Assembly: GCF_015557635.1 (NCBI RefSeq)
Contig: NZ_JADNOP010000023.1
Location: forward strand, 1-36,123
Direction: 5' to 3'
DNA from: Fusicatenibacter saccharivorans
Lineage (GTDB): Bacteria; Bacillota; Clostridia; Lachnospirales; Lachnospiraceae
DNA length: 36,123 nucleotides
Below, piece after piece: positions 14,686 through 24,143 of this stretch. The position numbers were made by a program, and so were the translations under genes. Each line of letters starts with the position of its first letter. Position 1 is the stretch's first letter. The notes below the pieces were generated by a model. The model saw only the letters and a list, made by a program, of their open reading frames with translations. It was not told where the DNA came from and ran no database searches.

Positions 14686-16008
14686 ATGGATTTGTTTGAT
14701 TATATGAAAGAAACCACAATGGAAAAAGAGTCCCCCCTCGCATCGCGCATGCGCCCGGCAACGCTGGACGAGGTGGTTGGACAGGAGCACATCATCGGCC
14801 CTGGAAAGCTGTTGTACCGTGCGATCAAGGCGGATAAACTCGGCTCCGTCATTTTCTACGGCCCTCCGGGAACGGGAAAAACGACGCTTGCCCGCGTCAT
14901 CGCCAACACGACAAGCGCAGAGTTTACCCAGCTGAATGCCACGACAGCCGGCAAAAAGGATATGGAAGAAGTCGTAAAAGAAGCGCAGCAGCGGATCGGC
15001 ATGTACGGCAAAAAGACGATTCTTTTTGTCGACGAGATCCACCGCTTCAACAAGGGGCAGCAGGATTATCTGCTTCCGTTTGTGGAGGACGGCACACTCG
15101 TTCTGATTGGCGCGACGACGGAAAACCCGTATTTCGAGGTCAACGGGGCGCTGATTTCGCGTTCCATTATCTTTGAATTAAAGCCGCTCGAAAAAGAGGA
15201 CATCGAAAAACTGCTGGAGCGCGCGGTGACGGACCCGGTAAAGGGGCTCGGGACGTACAACGTTGTGCTCGATGCGGATGCAAAAGAGTTCCTCGCCGAC
15301 ATCGCAGGCGGTGACGCGAGAGCGGCCTTAAATGCAATCGAGCTGGGCGTCCTCTCGACGGAACGTCAGGCGGACGGAAAAATCCATATCGATCTCGAAA
15401 CGGCATCGGAGTGCATCCAGAAGCGCGTCGTGCGGTACGACAAGACGGGCGATCAGCATTACGATACGATCTCTGCATTTATCAAGAGCATGCGCGGTTC
15501 TGACCCGGATGCGGCGGTCTTTTATCTGGCTAAAATGCTGTATGCCGGGGAGGATATCAAGTTTATCGCCCGCCGCATCATGATCTGCGCGGCGGAGGAT
15601 GTCGGCCTTGCCGATCCGAATGCCTTAAATGTAGCAGTTTCCGCGTCCCTTGCCGTGGAACGCGTCGGCATGCCGGAGGCGCAGATTATTCTGGCGGAGG
15701 CAGCCACGTATGTTGCCTGTGCACCGAAGAGTAATTCTTCGTGCGAGGCAGTCTTTGCGGCGATGAAGACGGTCGGAAGTGTACGGACGTCGGTTCCGCC
15801 GCATCTGCAGGACGCCCATTACAAAGGTTCTGCCAAACTCGGCCACGGTGAAGGCTATCAGTATGCACATGATTACCCGAATCACTACGTCGAGCAGCAG
15901 TATCTGCCGGACGAGATCTTAGGAAGCCGCTTCCTTCACCTTGGAACGAACGGCTATGAGCAGAAGATCCGGGAAAACTTCAAAAAAATTGGAAAAGACA
16001 TCGAATAA
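14686..16008 (+). CDS. rarA: Replication-associated recombination protein A (RarA/MgsA)
   Basis: A 440-residue AAA+ ATPase of the clamp-loader-like RarA/MgsA/WRNIP1 group. An N-terminal conserved segment (PLASRMRPATLDEVVGQEH) leads into Walker A GPPGTGKTT and Walker B FVDEIHRFNK; sensor 1 lies in LIGATTENP, followed by the arginine-finger region LISRS. The C-terminal half (SSCEAVFAAM, PPHLQDAHY, YPNHYVEQQYLPD) is the tetramerisation domain typical of the family. RarA acts at stalled replication forks together with SSB. The length is normal. The following radical SAM gene starts 15 bases after the stop, so the genes may be cotranscribed. Confidence 0.93.
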   Translation: MDLFDYMKETTMEKESPLASRMRPATLDEVVGQEHIIGPGKLLYRAIKADKLGSVIFYGPPGTGKTTLARVIANTTSAEFTQLNATTAGKKDMEEVVKEAQQRIGMYGKKTILFVDEIHRFNKGQQDYLLPFVEDGTLVLIGATTENPYFEVNGALISRSIIFELKPLEKEDIEKLLERAVTDPVKGLGTYNVVLDADAKEFLADIAGGDARAALNAIELGVLSTERQADGKIHIDLETASECIQKRVVRYDKTGDQHYDTISAFIKSMRGSDPDAAVFYLAKMLYAGEDIKFIARRIMICAAEDVGLADPNALNVAVSASLAVERVGMPEAQIILAEAATYVACAPKSNSSCEAVFAAMKTVGSVRTSVPPHLQDAHYKGSAKLGHGEGYQYAHDYPNHYVEQQYLPDEILGSRFLHLGTNGYEQKIRENFKKIGKDIE

Positions 16009-16022
16009 AAGGGGAAGAAACC

Positions 16023-16970
16023 ATGACAGACTGGCTTGGAAAGCCGTATTATTCGCTGGACGCCTATCTGAAAAAGACGTTTGGGGAAAAAGTGTACAAG
16101 CTCTCGCTCGATGGCGGGATGACGTGTCCGAACCGGGACGGCACCTGCGGTGACCGGGGCTGCATTTTCTGCAGTGCGGGCGGCTCCGGTGATTTTGCCG
16201 GGGACAGAAACAAATCCATCCCGGAGCAGATCCGGGAGCAGAAATCCCTCCTGCAGCAAAAGCGGCCGGTGCATAAGTTCATCGCCTATTTCCAGGCGTA
16301 TACGAACACGTACGCGCCGGTGGAATATCTGGAAAAAATTTTCCGGGAGGCAATTTCGGACGAGGAGGTCGTGGTCCTTTCGATCGGAACGAGACCGGAC
16401 TGCTTAGGGGAAGAGGTTCTTTCTCTGTTAGAAGAGCTGAACTGGATCAAACCGGTCTGGGTGGAGCTGGGACTGCAGACGATGCATGAAAAAACGGCAC
16501 AGTATATCCGAAGGGGCTATCCGCTTTCCTGTTTTGAACAGGCAGTAAACGAGCTGCACAGGCGGGGGATTCCCGTGATTGTCCACACGATCCTCGGTCT
16601 GCCGGGGGAGGGACAGGAAGAAGTCTTTGCAACAATGGATTACCTGAATGGACTTTCCATTTCAGGCATCAAGCTTCAGCTGCTTCATGTGCTGAAAAAC
16701 ACGGATCTTGCGGCGGACTACGCGGCCGGAAAATTTGAGGTGCTGGAGCAGGATGCGTATCTTACCCTTGTCATCGACTGCCTGCGGCGCCTCCGTCCCG
16801 ATCTTGTGATCCACCGTGTGACGGGAGACGGCCCCGGGGATCTTCTGATTGCACCAACATGGAGCCAGGCAAAACGCACCGTCTTAAATGAGCTGCATCA
16901 CCGCATGAAAGAAGAACATGCGTATCAGGGACAGCTTCTGGACGAAGAAAAAGGAGGAAACACACCGTGA
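16023..16970 (+). CDS. Radical SAM protein, TIGR01212 (YhcC-like) family
   Basis: A 315-residue radical SAM protein. The iron-sulfur cysteines are Cys35, Cys47 and Cys50 in a stretch reading CPNRDGTCGDRG then CIFC, the spacing of the TIGR01212/YhcC family, with an extra Cys42 in the loop. The conserved SIGTRPDCL, GLQTMHEKT and HTILGLPGE segments resemble Elp3-type radical SAM enzymes. The substrate of the family is not firmly established; tRNA or another macromolecule is often proposed because of the Elp3 resemblance. GGGGAAG precedes the ATG. Its TGA overlaps the GTG start of the DUF4364 gene by four bases, indicating coupled translation. Confidence 0.87.
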   Translation: MTDWLGKPYYSLDAYLKKTFGEKVYKLSLDGGMTCPNRDGTCGDRGCIFCSAGGSGDFAGDRNKSIPEQIREQKSLLQQKRPVHKFIAYFQAYTNTYAPVEYLEKIFREAISDEEVVVLSIGTRPDCLGEEVLSLLEELNWIKPVWVELGLQTMHEKTAQYIRRGYPLSCFEQAVNELHRRGIPVIVHTILGLPGEGQEEVFATMDYLNGLSISGIKLQLLHVLKNTDLAADYAAGKFEVLEQDAYLTLVIDCLRRLRPDLVIHRVTGDGPGDLLIAPTWSQAKRTVLNELHHRMKEEHAYQGQLLDEEKGGNTP

Positions 16971-17485
16971 TTGAATCATCCTTTACGTTATACAAACTGA
17001 TTATTCTCTACATGCTGCAGAATGTGAATTTTCCGCTGTCAAATACACAGATTTCGGATTTTATCCTGGAAAAAGAGTACACGAACTACTTTCATCTCCA
17101 GGAGGCGTTAAGCGAGCTGCAGGATACAAAGCTGATCGAGATCGAGAAGGTGCGCAACACCTCGTACTACCACATGACTGAGGAGGGCAGCAAGACGCTT
17201 TCCTTCTTCGAAAACGAGATCTCTCCGGAAATCCGGGAGGAAATCGACCGCTATATGAAGGAACACTCCTATGAACTGCGGAAAAAAGCGTCCGTTGTGG
17301 CCGATTACTACAAGACCGCGGGAGATGACTACGAGGTCCGCTGTCAGGCAAGAGAGCGGAAGACGACTATTTTTGAGATTGTCGTGACGGTTCCGTCCGA
17401 GGAGGCGGCCAAAAAGATCTGCAGCAACTGGGAAAACCGGAGTCAGAAGATTTACGCTTCGATTATGAATGAACTGTCAAGATAA
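16967..17485 (+). CDS. DUF4364 family protein (winged-helix-like regulator)
   Basis: A 172-residue protein of DUF4364, a family common in Clostridia. The N-terminal 75 residues have the pattern of a winged helix: LYKLIILYMLQ, LSNTQISDFIL (helix-turn-helix), then LQDTKLIEIEKV and the wing TSYYHMTEEG, as in PadR-like or MarR-like regulators. The C-terminal part (about 110-172) looks like a small alpha/beta domain. The start is the GTG at 16967, preceded by AAGGAGG at nine bases and overlapping the previous stop. DNA binding is inferred from the fold pattern. The targets are unknown; tight coupling to the radical SAM gene may be simply genomic habit. Confidence 0.78.
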   Translation: MIESSFTLYKLIILYMLQNVNFPLSNTQISDFILEKEYTNYFHLQEALSELQDTKLIEIEKVRNTSYYHMTEEGSKTLSFFENEISPEIREEIDRYMKEHSYELRKKASVVADYYKTAGDDYEVRCQARERKTTIFEIVVTVPSEEAAKKICSNWENRSQKIYASIMNELSR

Positions 17486-17495
17486 CGATTGACAG
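17474..17495. promoter_or_regulatory. Inverted repeat overlapping the prfC -35
   Basis: CTGTCAA (17474-17480) and TTGACAG (17489-17495) form a perfect 7-bp inverted repeat with an 8-base spacer. The right arm contains the TTGACA hexamer and the left arm overlaps the end of the DUF4364 coding region. It may be an operator for prfC or a weak hairpin. Confidence 0.4.
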
Positions 17496-17517
17496 GAATG
17501 GTGGCATATAATAGAAT
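17489..17517 (+). promoter_or_regulatory. Sigma-A-type promoter of prfC
   Basis: Perfect TTGACA (17489-17494), 17 bases, TAGAAT (17512-17517); predicted start near 17524. Confidence 0.75.
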
Positions 17518-17525
17518 AAATTAGT

Positions 17526-17564
17526 ATGTCTAAAAAGCATAAACATGGAAAACATAGTAAATAA
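17526..17564 (+). CDS. Possible 12-residue Lys/His-rich leader ORF before prfC
   Basis: ATG, eleven codons and TAA encode MSKKHKHGKHSK. The ATG is about two bases from the predicted transcription start, so it would be translated as a leaderless ORF. It ends 28 bases before the prfC GTG. Nine of 12 residues are Lys, His or Arg-like basic. No ribosome binding site is present, and it could be chance. Confidence 0.2.
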   Translation: MSKKHKHGKHSK

Positions 17565-17592
17565 GATTTTAGATTCCAAAGGAGATAAAACC

Positions 17593-19185
<1,593 letters not shown>

Positions 19186-19223
19186 GAACAAAAGAGCGGG
19201 ATGCCGCTTAAAAAGGAGAAGGA

Positions 19224-19907
19224 ATGAACTTATTCGATATTCTGGGCCCTGTGATGGTCGGTCCGTCGAGTTCGCATACAGCGGGTGCAGTGCGGATTGG
19301 ATGGATGACGCAGAAGCTTCTCGGAGAACAGCCGGTGGAAGCAAAAATCCTGATGTACGGTTCCTTTGCCGCAACGGGAAAGGGCCATGGAACGGACCGC
19401 GGTCTCGTCGCGGGTCTTCTCGGCATGCGTGCAGACGACGAGCGGATCCCGCACAGCTTTGAGATTGCCGATGCGGCGGGCCTTTCCTATTCGTTCGGCA
19501 TTGCCAATCTGACGAGTGCCCATCCGAACAGCGTTGTTCTGGAGGTGAAGGGAAAGAGCGGCAGGACACTTGAAGTGCAGGCGTGCTCCCTTGGCGGCGG
19601 CCGCATCATGATCAACCGTCTCGACGGGCTGGATGTCAACTGTACCTGCGAGATCCCGACGCTCATTGTCCACAATCTCGACCAGCCGGGCCATGTAGCG
19701 GAGGTTACGTCGATGCTGGCACACAAATCGGTCAACATCGCCAACATGTCTCTCTACCGCGACAAAAGAGGCGGATCGGCTGTCATGGTTGTGGAGATGG
19801 ATCAGCCGCTCCCGAAAGAGTTCCTGCAGTGGCTGGAACATCTCGAGGGCATCGTAAAGGTAACCTACATTAACGTGACGGAAGGAGAAGAGGACAATGT
19901 CTTATAA
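19224..19907 (+). CDS. sdaAB: L-serine dehydratase, beta subunit
   Basis: A 227-residue beta subunit of the two-chain iron-sulfur L-serine dehydratase, which deaminates serine to pyruvate and ammonia. The N-terminal domain carries the family signature GPSSSHTAGA and ATGKGHGTDRG; the C-terminal part (about 148-225) is an ACT domain (LIVHNLDQPGHVAEVTSMLAH), a likely serine- or amino-acid-sensing site. AAGGAG lies five bases before the ATG. Its end overlaps the alpha-subunit gene by 11 bases, which helps equal expression of the partners. Splitting of SdaA into two genes is normal in Firmicutes. Confidence 0.95.
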   Translation: MNLFDILGPVMVGPSSSHTAGAVRIGWMTQKLLGEQPVEAKILMYGSFAATGKGHGTDRGLVAGLLGMRADDERIPHSFEIADAAGLSYSFGIANLTSAHPNSVVLEVKGKSGRTLEVQACSLGGGRIMINRLDGLDVNCTCEIPTLIVHNLDQPGHVAEVTSMLAHKSVNIANMSLYRDKRGGSAVMVVEMDQPLPKEFLQWLEHLEGIVKVTYINVTEGEEDNVL

Positions 19908-20769
19908 TTCACTGGAAGAAATTGTCCGGGAGTGCGAAGAAAAAGCTCTGCCGTTTGATGAGATCATCCTTCTGGACGATATGAATGAGAGAAATGTAAA
20001 ACGGGAGGATTCCCTTGCCGCCATGTACGGCATGTGGGAGGCCATGAAACGCGCGGATGCAGGCTACGACGGAAACTTAAAATCAAGAAGCGGCCTGGTC
20101 GGCGGCGCCGGTGCGGCGATGAAAGCGTATGTGGAGAGCGGAGAAGCACTCTGCGGTTCCTTTGTCGGCGATGTGATGGCATCCGCCCTTGCAATGGGGG
20201 AGTCGAATGCCTGCATGAAGCGGATCGTTGCGGCTCCGACCGCGGGAGCCTGCGGTGTTCTTCCGGCGGTGCTGGTCAATTACCAGAAACGGAACGGAAC
20301 ACCGGATGAGGAAATTGTGCGCGCGCTCTACACGGCAGCCGGTATCGGCCAGGTCGTCGCGGCACGGGCCTACATTGCGGGCGCTTCCGGCGGCTGTCAG
20401 GCCGAAATCGGAACCGCAAGTGCAATGGCGGCCGGAGCACTGACCGCACTTCGAGGCGGATCTCCGTCCCAGATTACACATGCGGCGGCGATGGCGTTAA
20501 AAAATCTGCTCGGCCTCGTGTGCGACCCGGTCGGCGGTCTTGTCGAGGTTCCGTGCGTCAAGCGGAATGTCATTGGCTCCGTGAATGCACTTTCCGCGGC
20601 AGATATGGCACTTGCCGGAATTTCAAGCCGCATCCCGCCGGATCAGGTGATTGATGCAATGCGCGAAGTCGGCGATCAGATGCATCCGACCCTTCGCGAA
20701 ACCGGCCAGGGCGGCCTTGCCAACACGCCGGCGGCACGCGAGTGGTGCGCGGCACAGGAAGAAGAATAA
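19897..20769 (+). CDS. sdaAA: L-serine dehydratase, iron-sulfur-dependent, alpha subunit
   Basis: A 290-residue catalytic subunit partnering SdaAB. Cysteines in GGCQAE, LVCDPVGG and EVPCVKRN have the arrangement of the three ligands of the oxygen-sensitive [4Fe-4S] cluster, whose free iron site binds serine. APTAGACGVLPAV and the Gly-rich GASGGCQAEIGTASAMAAGAL segment are family hallmarks. The length is normal for the separate alpha chain. Oxygen-labile clusters fit an anaerobic lifestyle. A weak terminator-like hairpin follows at 20768-20797. Confidence 0.95.
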   Translation: MSYNSLEEIVRECEEKALPFDEIILLDDMNERNVKREDSLAAMYGMWEAMKRADAGYDGNLKSRSGLVGGAGAAMKAYVESGEALCGSFVGDVMASALAMGESNACMKRIVAAPTAGACGVLPAVLVNYQKRNGTPDEEIVRALYTAAGIGQVVAARAYIAGASGGCQAEIGTASAMAAGALTALRGGSPSQITHAAAMALKNLLGLVCDPVGGLVEVPCVKRNVIGSVNALSAADMALAGISSRIPPDQVIDAMREVGDQMHPTLRETGQGGLANTPAAREWCAAQEEE

Positions 20770-20797
20770 AAAATCCTTTTATTTTCGGATTATTTTT
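20768..20797 (+). terminator. Weak terminator after sdaAA
   Basis: AATCC/GGATT stem with a 10-base loop, preceded by A-rich and followed by ATTTTT sequence. The stem is short; read-through into asp23 is possible. Confidence 0.4.
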
Positions 20798-20805
20798 GGT
20801 ATAAT
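20797..20805 (+). promoter_or_regulatory. Extended -10 promoter of asp23
   Basis: TGG followed by TATAAT, an extended -10 (TGN-TATAAT), with only a weak -35. Predicted start near 20812; AAGGAGGAGG precedes the ATG at 20840. Confidence 0.55.
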
Positions 20806-20839
20806 GAAAGAAAGTCAGCCAAGGAGGAGGTCTTTTAAG

Positions 20840-21232
20840 ATGGCAGAGGCAAAAATTCAGAAAAGAAACACTTATACGATATATGATGACGAAGGAATCG
20901 GAACCGTGCAGATTGCAGACGAGGTGGTAGCTATTATCGCAGGACTTGCGGCAACGGAAGTGGACGGGGTAGCCTCCATGGCCGGAAATATTACCAACGA
21001 ATTAGTCAGCAAGCTTGGCATGAAAAATCTTTCCAAGGGTGTCAAAGTTGATGTACTCGACGGCGTTGTCTGCGTGGATCTTGCCCTCAATCTCAAATAT
21101 GGATACGAGATTCCGGCAACCTGCAAAAACGTACAGGAAAAAGTAAAAACAGCGATCGAGAATATGACAGGCCTGGAAGTTTCCGATGTCAATGTAGCCA
21201 TTGCAGGCGTGAATATGGAACAGACGAAATAA
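20840..21232 (+). CDS. Asp23/Gls24 family envelope stress protein (YqhY-like)
   Basis: A 130-residue small acidic alpha/beta protein of the Asp23/Gls24 family: TVQIADEVVAIIAGLAATEVDGVASM, then KGVKVDVLDGVVCVDLALNLKYG and a C-terminal helix-strand unit. Paralogues are linked to cell-envelope stress, and the yqhY copy next to accBC in Bacillus to fatty-acid synthesis control. Here it sits upstream of nusB, the common position in Clostridia. The start at 20840 follows AAGGAGGAGG; in-frame upstream codons overlap the sdaAA gene and are not used. It has its own extended -10 promoter and a terminator, so it is probably transcribed alone. Confidence 0.9.
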   Translation: MAEAKIQKRNTYTIYDDEGIGTVQIADEVVAIIAGLAATEVDGVASMAGNITNELVSKLGMKNLSKGVKVDVLDGVVCVDLALNLKYGYEIPATCKNVQEKVKTAIENMTGLEVSDVNVAIAGVNMEQTK

Positions 21233-21241
21233 AAAACAACG

Positions 21242-21285
21242 AACCGCGAGGGAATAAGGCGACCCCTTACACCCCGCGGTTTTTG
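21242..21285 (+). terminator. Terminator between asp23 and nusB
   Basis: AACCGCG (21242-21248) pairs with CGCGGTT (21275-21281); an inner TAAGG/CCTTA stem extends it; TTTTT follows. Confidence 0.8.
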
Positions 21286-21316
21286 TCAACTATACAGGAA
21301 GGAATTAAAACAAACG

Positions 21317-21754
21317 ATGAACAGAAGCAAACTTCGCGAAAATATTTTTAAACTTCTCTATACCGCAGAGTTCCAGGAGAAAGAGGAGATGCCGCAGCAG
21401 ATGTCTCTTTACTTTACGTACTCTGACGACAACGACGAGGATGAAGAAGTAACCGTAAGCGAAAAAGATCAGACCTATATGGAAGAGAAATACCATCATG
21501 TGACCGAGCACATCCCGGAAATCGACGAGATGCTGAACCGTACTTCCGAGGGCTGGAAAACGACCCGTATGGGAAAAGTAGACCTGGCGATCCTGCGTCT
21601 TGCTGTTTACGAGATGAAATTCGACGAGGACGTTCCGGTCGGTGTAGCCATCAACGAGGCCGTTGAGCTGGCAAAACGCTTCGGCAGAGACCAGTCCCCG
21701 TCCTTTATCAACGGTATTCTTGGAAAACTGGCAAGAGAAGAAGATGAGAAATAA
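21317..21754 (+). CDS. nusB: Transcription antitermination factor NusB
   Basis: A 145-residue all-helical NusB protein that, with NusE (S10), binds boxA RNA in rRNA operon antitermination. RENIFKLLYTAEFQE at the N-terminus and LAILRLAVYEM, PVGVAINEAVELAKRFG and FINGILGKL at the C-terminus are the family signatures. Between helices 1 and 2 sits an acidic loop (YSDDNDEDEEVTV) that is longer than in E. coli. GGAAGGA lies 11 bases upstream. Its stop overlaps xseA by 11 bases. folD, which follows nusB in Bacillus subtilis, is not present here. Confidence 0.95.
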   Translation: MNRSKLRENIFKLLYTAEFQEKEEMPQQMSLYFTYSDDNDEDEEVTVSEKDQTYMEEKYHHVTEHIPEIDEMLNRTSEGWKTTRMGKVDLAILRLAVYEMKFDEDVPVGVAINEAVELAKRFGRDQSPSFINGILGKLAREEDEK

Positions 21755-22970
21755 AAACCAGAATGTTTACACCGTAGGCCAGGTCAATTCATACATCAAA
21801 AATATCTTTGACCAGGACTATATGCTCCGCCGGATCTACGTCAGCGGAGAAGTAAGCAACTGTAAATACCATCCGTCCGGCCACATCTATTTTTCGTTAA
21901 AAGACGCCGAAGGAACGATTTCCTGCGTCATGTTCGCCGGTTCGCGGCGCGGCCTTGCCTTCCCGATGCGGGACGGCGACAACGTGATTGTCGGCGGCAG
22001 CATCAGCGTCTATGAGCGGGACGGAAAGTATCAGATCTATGCAAAAGAGATCACAAAAGAGGGCGCCGGCCTTTTATACGAAAAGTATCTGGCCCTAAAA
22101 GCAGAACTGGAAGAGATGGGCATGTTTGCCCCGGAGTACAAGCAGCCGATTCCTGCGTATGTAAAGAAAATCGGCGTTGTCACAGCACCGACGGGAGCTG
22201 CTGTGCAGGATATCAAAAACATTGCACTCCGTCGGAATCCCTTTGTCCAGATCATCCTCTACCCGGCCCTGGTGCAGGGAGAGGGAGCGGCGGACAGCAT
22301 CGTGGAGGGCATCCGCCGTCTGGACGCACTGAATCTGGATGTGCTGATCGTGGGCCGCGGAGGCGGTTCGATCGAGGATCTTTGGGCGTTCAACGAGGAA
22401 AAAGTAGCGCGCGCCGTTTTTTCCTGTCATACCCCGGTGATCTCCGCCGTCGGCCATGAGACCGACACAACGATCATCGATTTCGTGGCAGATCTGCGCG
22501 CCCCGACCCCGTCCGCAGCGGCGGAGCTGGCGGTCGCTGATGTCCGCGCGGTACTCAACACACTGGAAAATTATAAAAGCCGCATGAACCATGCGATGGC
22601 AAACCAGACGCAGAGAGCGAGAAGCCGCCTTCTGCAGTACGAGACAAAGTGGAAGTATCTCGGACCGGAAAATAAGATCCGTGACCAGAGAGCACGCCAC
22701 GCCGAGCTGGAGCGTCGGTATACAGACGCGATGGAAGAAAAGCTCAAAGAAGCGCGCCACCGCCTTGCCCTTTACATTCAGGCGATGAAGGGCCTGTCCC
22801 CGCTGGACAAGCTGAACCAGGGCTATTCCTACGTGGAAAAAGAAGGAAAGGCCATCACTTCGGTGCAGGATGTCAAAGAAGGCGATCTGCTCGAAATCTG
22901 TGTATCGGACGGAAAGATCACAGCGCGCGCAGAGAAGACATCGGCCGTATCCTGGATGGAACAATCGTGA
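21744..22970 (+). CDS. xseA: Exodeoxyribonuclease VII large subunit
   Basis: A 408-residue nuclease subunit: an N-terminal OB fold (VYTVGQVNSYIKN, IYVSGEVSNCKYH), a catalytic domain with VVTAPTGAAVQDI, LIVGRGGGSIEDLW, VISAVGHETD and ADLRAPTPSAAAELAV, then a long coiled-coil region (about 290-380) that binds small subunits. The enzyme degrades single-stranded DNA from both ends. The start at 21744 lies inside the end of nusB; it gives the expected N-terminus, and its binding site is weak, consistent with translational coupling. The small subunit gene follows 24 bases after the stop. Confidence 0.95.
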   Translation: MRNKNQNVYTVGQVNSYIKNIFDQDYMLRRIYVSGEVSNCKYHPSGHIYFSLKDAEGTISCVMFAGSRRGLAFPMRDGDNVIVGGSISVYERDGKYQIYAKEITKEGAGLLYEKYLALKAELEEMGMFAPEYKQPIPAYVKKIGVVTAPTGAAVQDIKNIALRRNPFVQIILYPALVQGEGAADSIVEGIRRLDALNLDVLIVGRGGGSIEDLWAFNEEKVARAVFSCHTPVISAVGHETDTTIIDFVADLRAPTPSAAAELAVADVRAVLNTLENYKSRMNHAMANQTQRARSRLLQYETKWKYLGPENKIRDQRARHAELERRYTDAMEEKLKEARHRLALYIQAMKGLSPLDKLNQGYSYVEKEGKAITSVQDVKEGDLLEICVSDGKITARAEKTSAVSWMEQS

Positions 22971-22994
22971 AAAAAAGCAGAGAATCGAGAAAAC

Positions 22995-23240
22995 ATGGGA
23001 AATATGGAAACAGAAGAGAGAAAAGAAGAAGGAACTCCTTCCGGTGAGACACTGGAAGCAGCATTTGGAAAACTGGATCAGATGCTCGAAACGCTGGAAA
23101 GCAGCGATGTCAGCCTGGAAGACTCCTTTCGTTTATACAAGGAGGGAATGGAGCTTTTAAACGAATGCAGTCAGAAAATTGACCGCGTTGAGAAAAAAAT
23201 GCTCCAGATGAATGAGGATGGAACATTCAGAGAATTTTAA
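22995..23240 (+). CDS. xseB: Exodeoxyribonuclease VII small subunit
   Basis: An 81-residue two-helix protein with the XseB pattern LEAAFGKLDQMLETLESSDVSLEDS then LYKEGMELLNECSQKID. Several copies coat the coiled coil of XseA. The start at 22995 has only a GAGA-type binding site; ATG 23004 is an alternative that would shorten the N-terminus by three residues. The 3' end overlaps the ispA start region by 29 bases. Confidence 0.93.
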   Translation: MGNMETEERKEEGTPSGETLEAAFGKLDQMLETLESSDVSLEDSFRLYKEGMELLNECSQKIDRVEKKMLQMNEDGTFREF

Positions 23241-24132
23241 AGCAGTACTCGAAGAAAAAACGCGGGAAGCGGAAAGTATCATTACCGCTTACCTGCCGAA
23301 AGAGGAAGGCTTTGCAAAGGAACTGGCAAAAGCCATGAATTACAGTATGACAGCGGGCGGAAAGAGGCTTCGTCCGCTGCTTTTGCAGGAGAGTTTCCGT
23401 CTGTTCGGCGGAACCGGGGAGGCTGTAAAACCGTTTATGGCAGCCATGGAGATGATTCACACCCATTCCCTGATCCACGATGATCTCCCTGCGATCGACA
23501 ACGACGATTACCGCCGCGGCAGAAAAACGACCCATGTCGTCTTCGGGGAGGCCGTCGGCGTGCTGGCAGGAGACGCCCTTTTAAACTATGCATACGAGAC
23601 AGCCTGGAAAGCCTTTCCACTGGAGGAACACACCGACCGTGTAGTGCGTGCTTTTGGCATTCTCTGTCAGAAAACCGGAATTTCCGGCATGCTGGGCGGT
23701 CAGAGTGTTGACGTGATGAATGAAAAAGCCGGCCATTTCGCCATCGACCGTGAGATGCTGGACTACATTTACGAGAACAAGACTTCGGCGCTTTTAGAGG
23801 CTGCCATGATGGCAGGTGCGGCACTTGCAGGAGCAAACGACGATGATCTTGACGCGCTCTGCCGGATTGCCTCCAAAGTCGGAATCGCGTTCCAGATCCG
23901 GGACGACATCCTGGATGTTACATCCACGATGGAGGAGCTTGGAAAGCCGGTTTTCAGCGATGAAAAGAATGAAAAAACAACGTATGTGACGCTGTTTGGC
24001 ACAGACGGGGCGGAGCAGGAGGTAAAACGGCTCACGAAAGAGGCCGTGGACGAACTGAAAAATCTGTCCTGTCCGGGAGATAAAATATTTCTGGAAGAGC
24101 TGTTTGAATCTCTGACTTCCAGAAAAAAGTAA
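23212..24132 (+). CDS. ispA: Polyprenyl (farnesyl-type) diphosphate synthase
   Basis: A 306-residue trans-prenyltransferase of the IspA type that condenses isopentenyl diphosphate with allylic diphosphates. The first Asp-rich motif is HDDLPAIDNDD (from Asp90, with two residues between Asp91 and the next acidic cluster as in short-chain bacterial synthases) and the second is IRDDILD. GGKRLRPLL binds diphosphate. The residue five before the first Asp, a chain-length determinant that is Tyr in E. coli and Bacillus IspA, is His85 here, so product length (C15 or C20) is less certain. The start is ATG 23212 or ATG 23218, both inside xseB; neither has a clean binding site. dxs follows after 11 bases. 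Confidence 0.9.
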   Translation: MRMEHSENFKAVLEEKTREAESIITAYLPKEEGFAKELAKAMNYSMTAGGKRLRPLLLQESFRLFGGTGEAVKPFMAAMEMIHTHSLIHDDLPAIDNDDYRRGRKTTHVVFGEAVGVLAGDALLNYAYETAWKAFPLEEHTDRVVRAFGILCQKTGISGMLGGQSVDVMNEKAGHFAIDREMLDYIYENKTSALLEAAMMAGAALAGANDDDLDALCRIASKVGIAFQIRDDILDVTSTMEELGKPVFSDEKNEKTTYVTLFGTDGAEQEVKRLTKEAVDELKNLSCPGDKIFLEELFESLTSRKK

Positions 24133-24143
24133 GGGATGATTTC

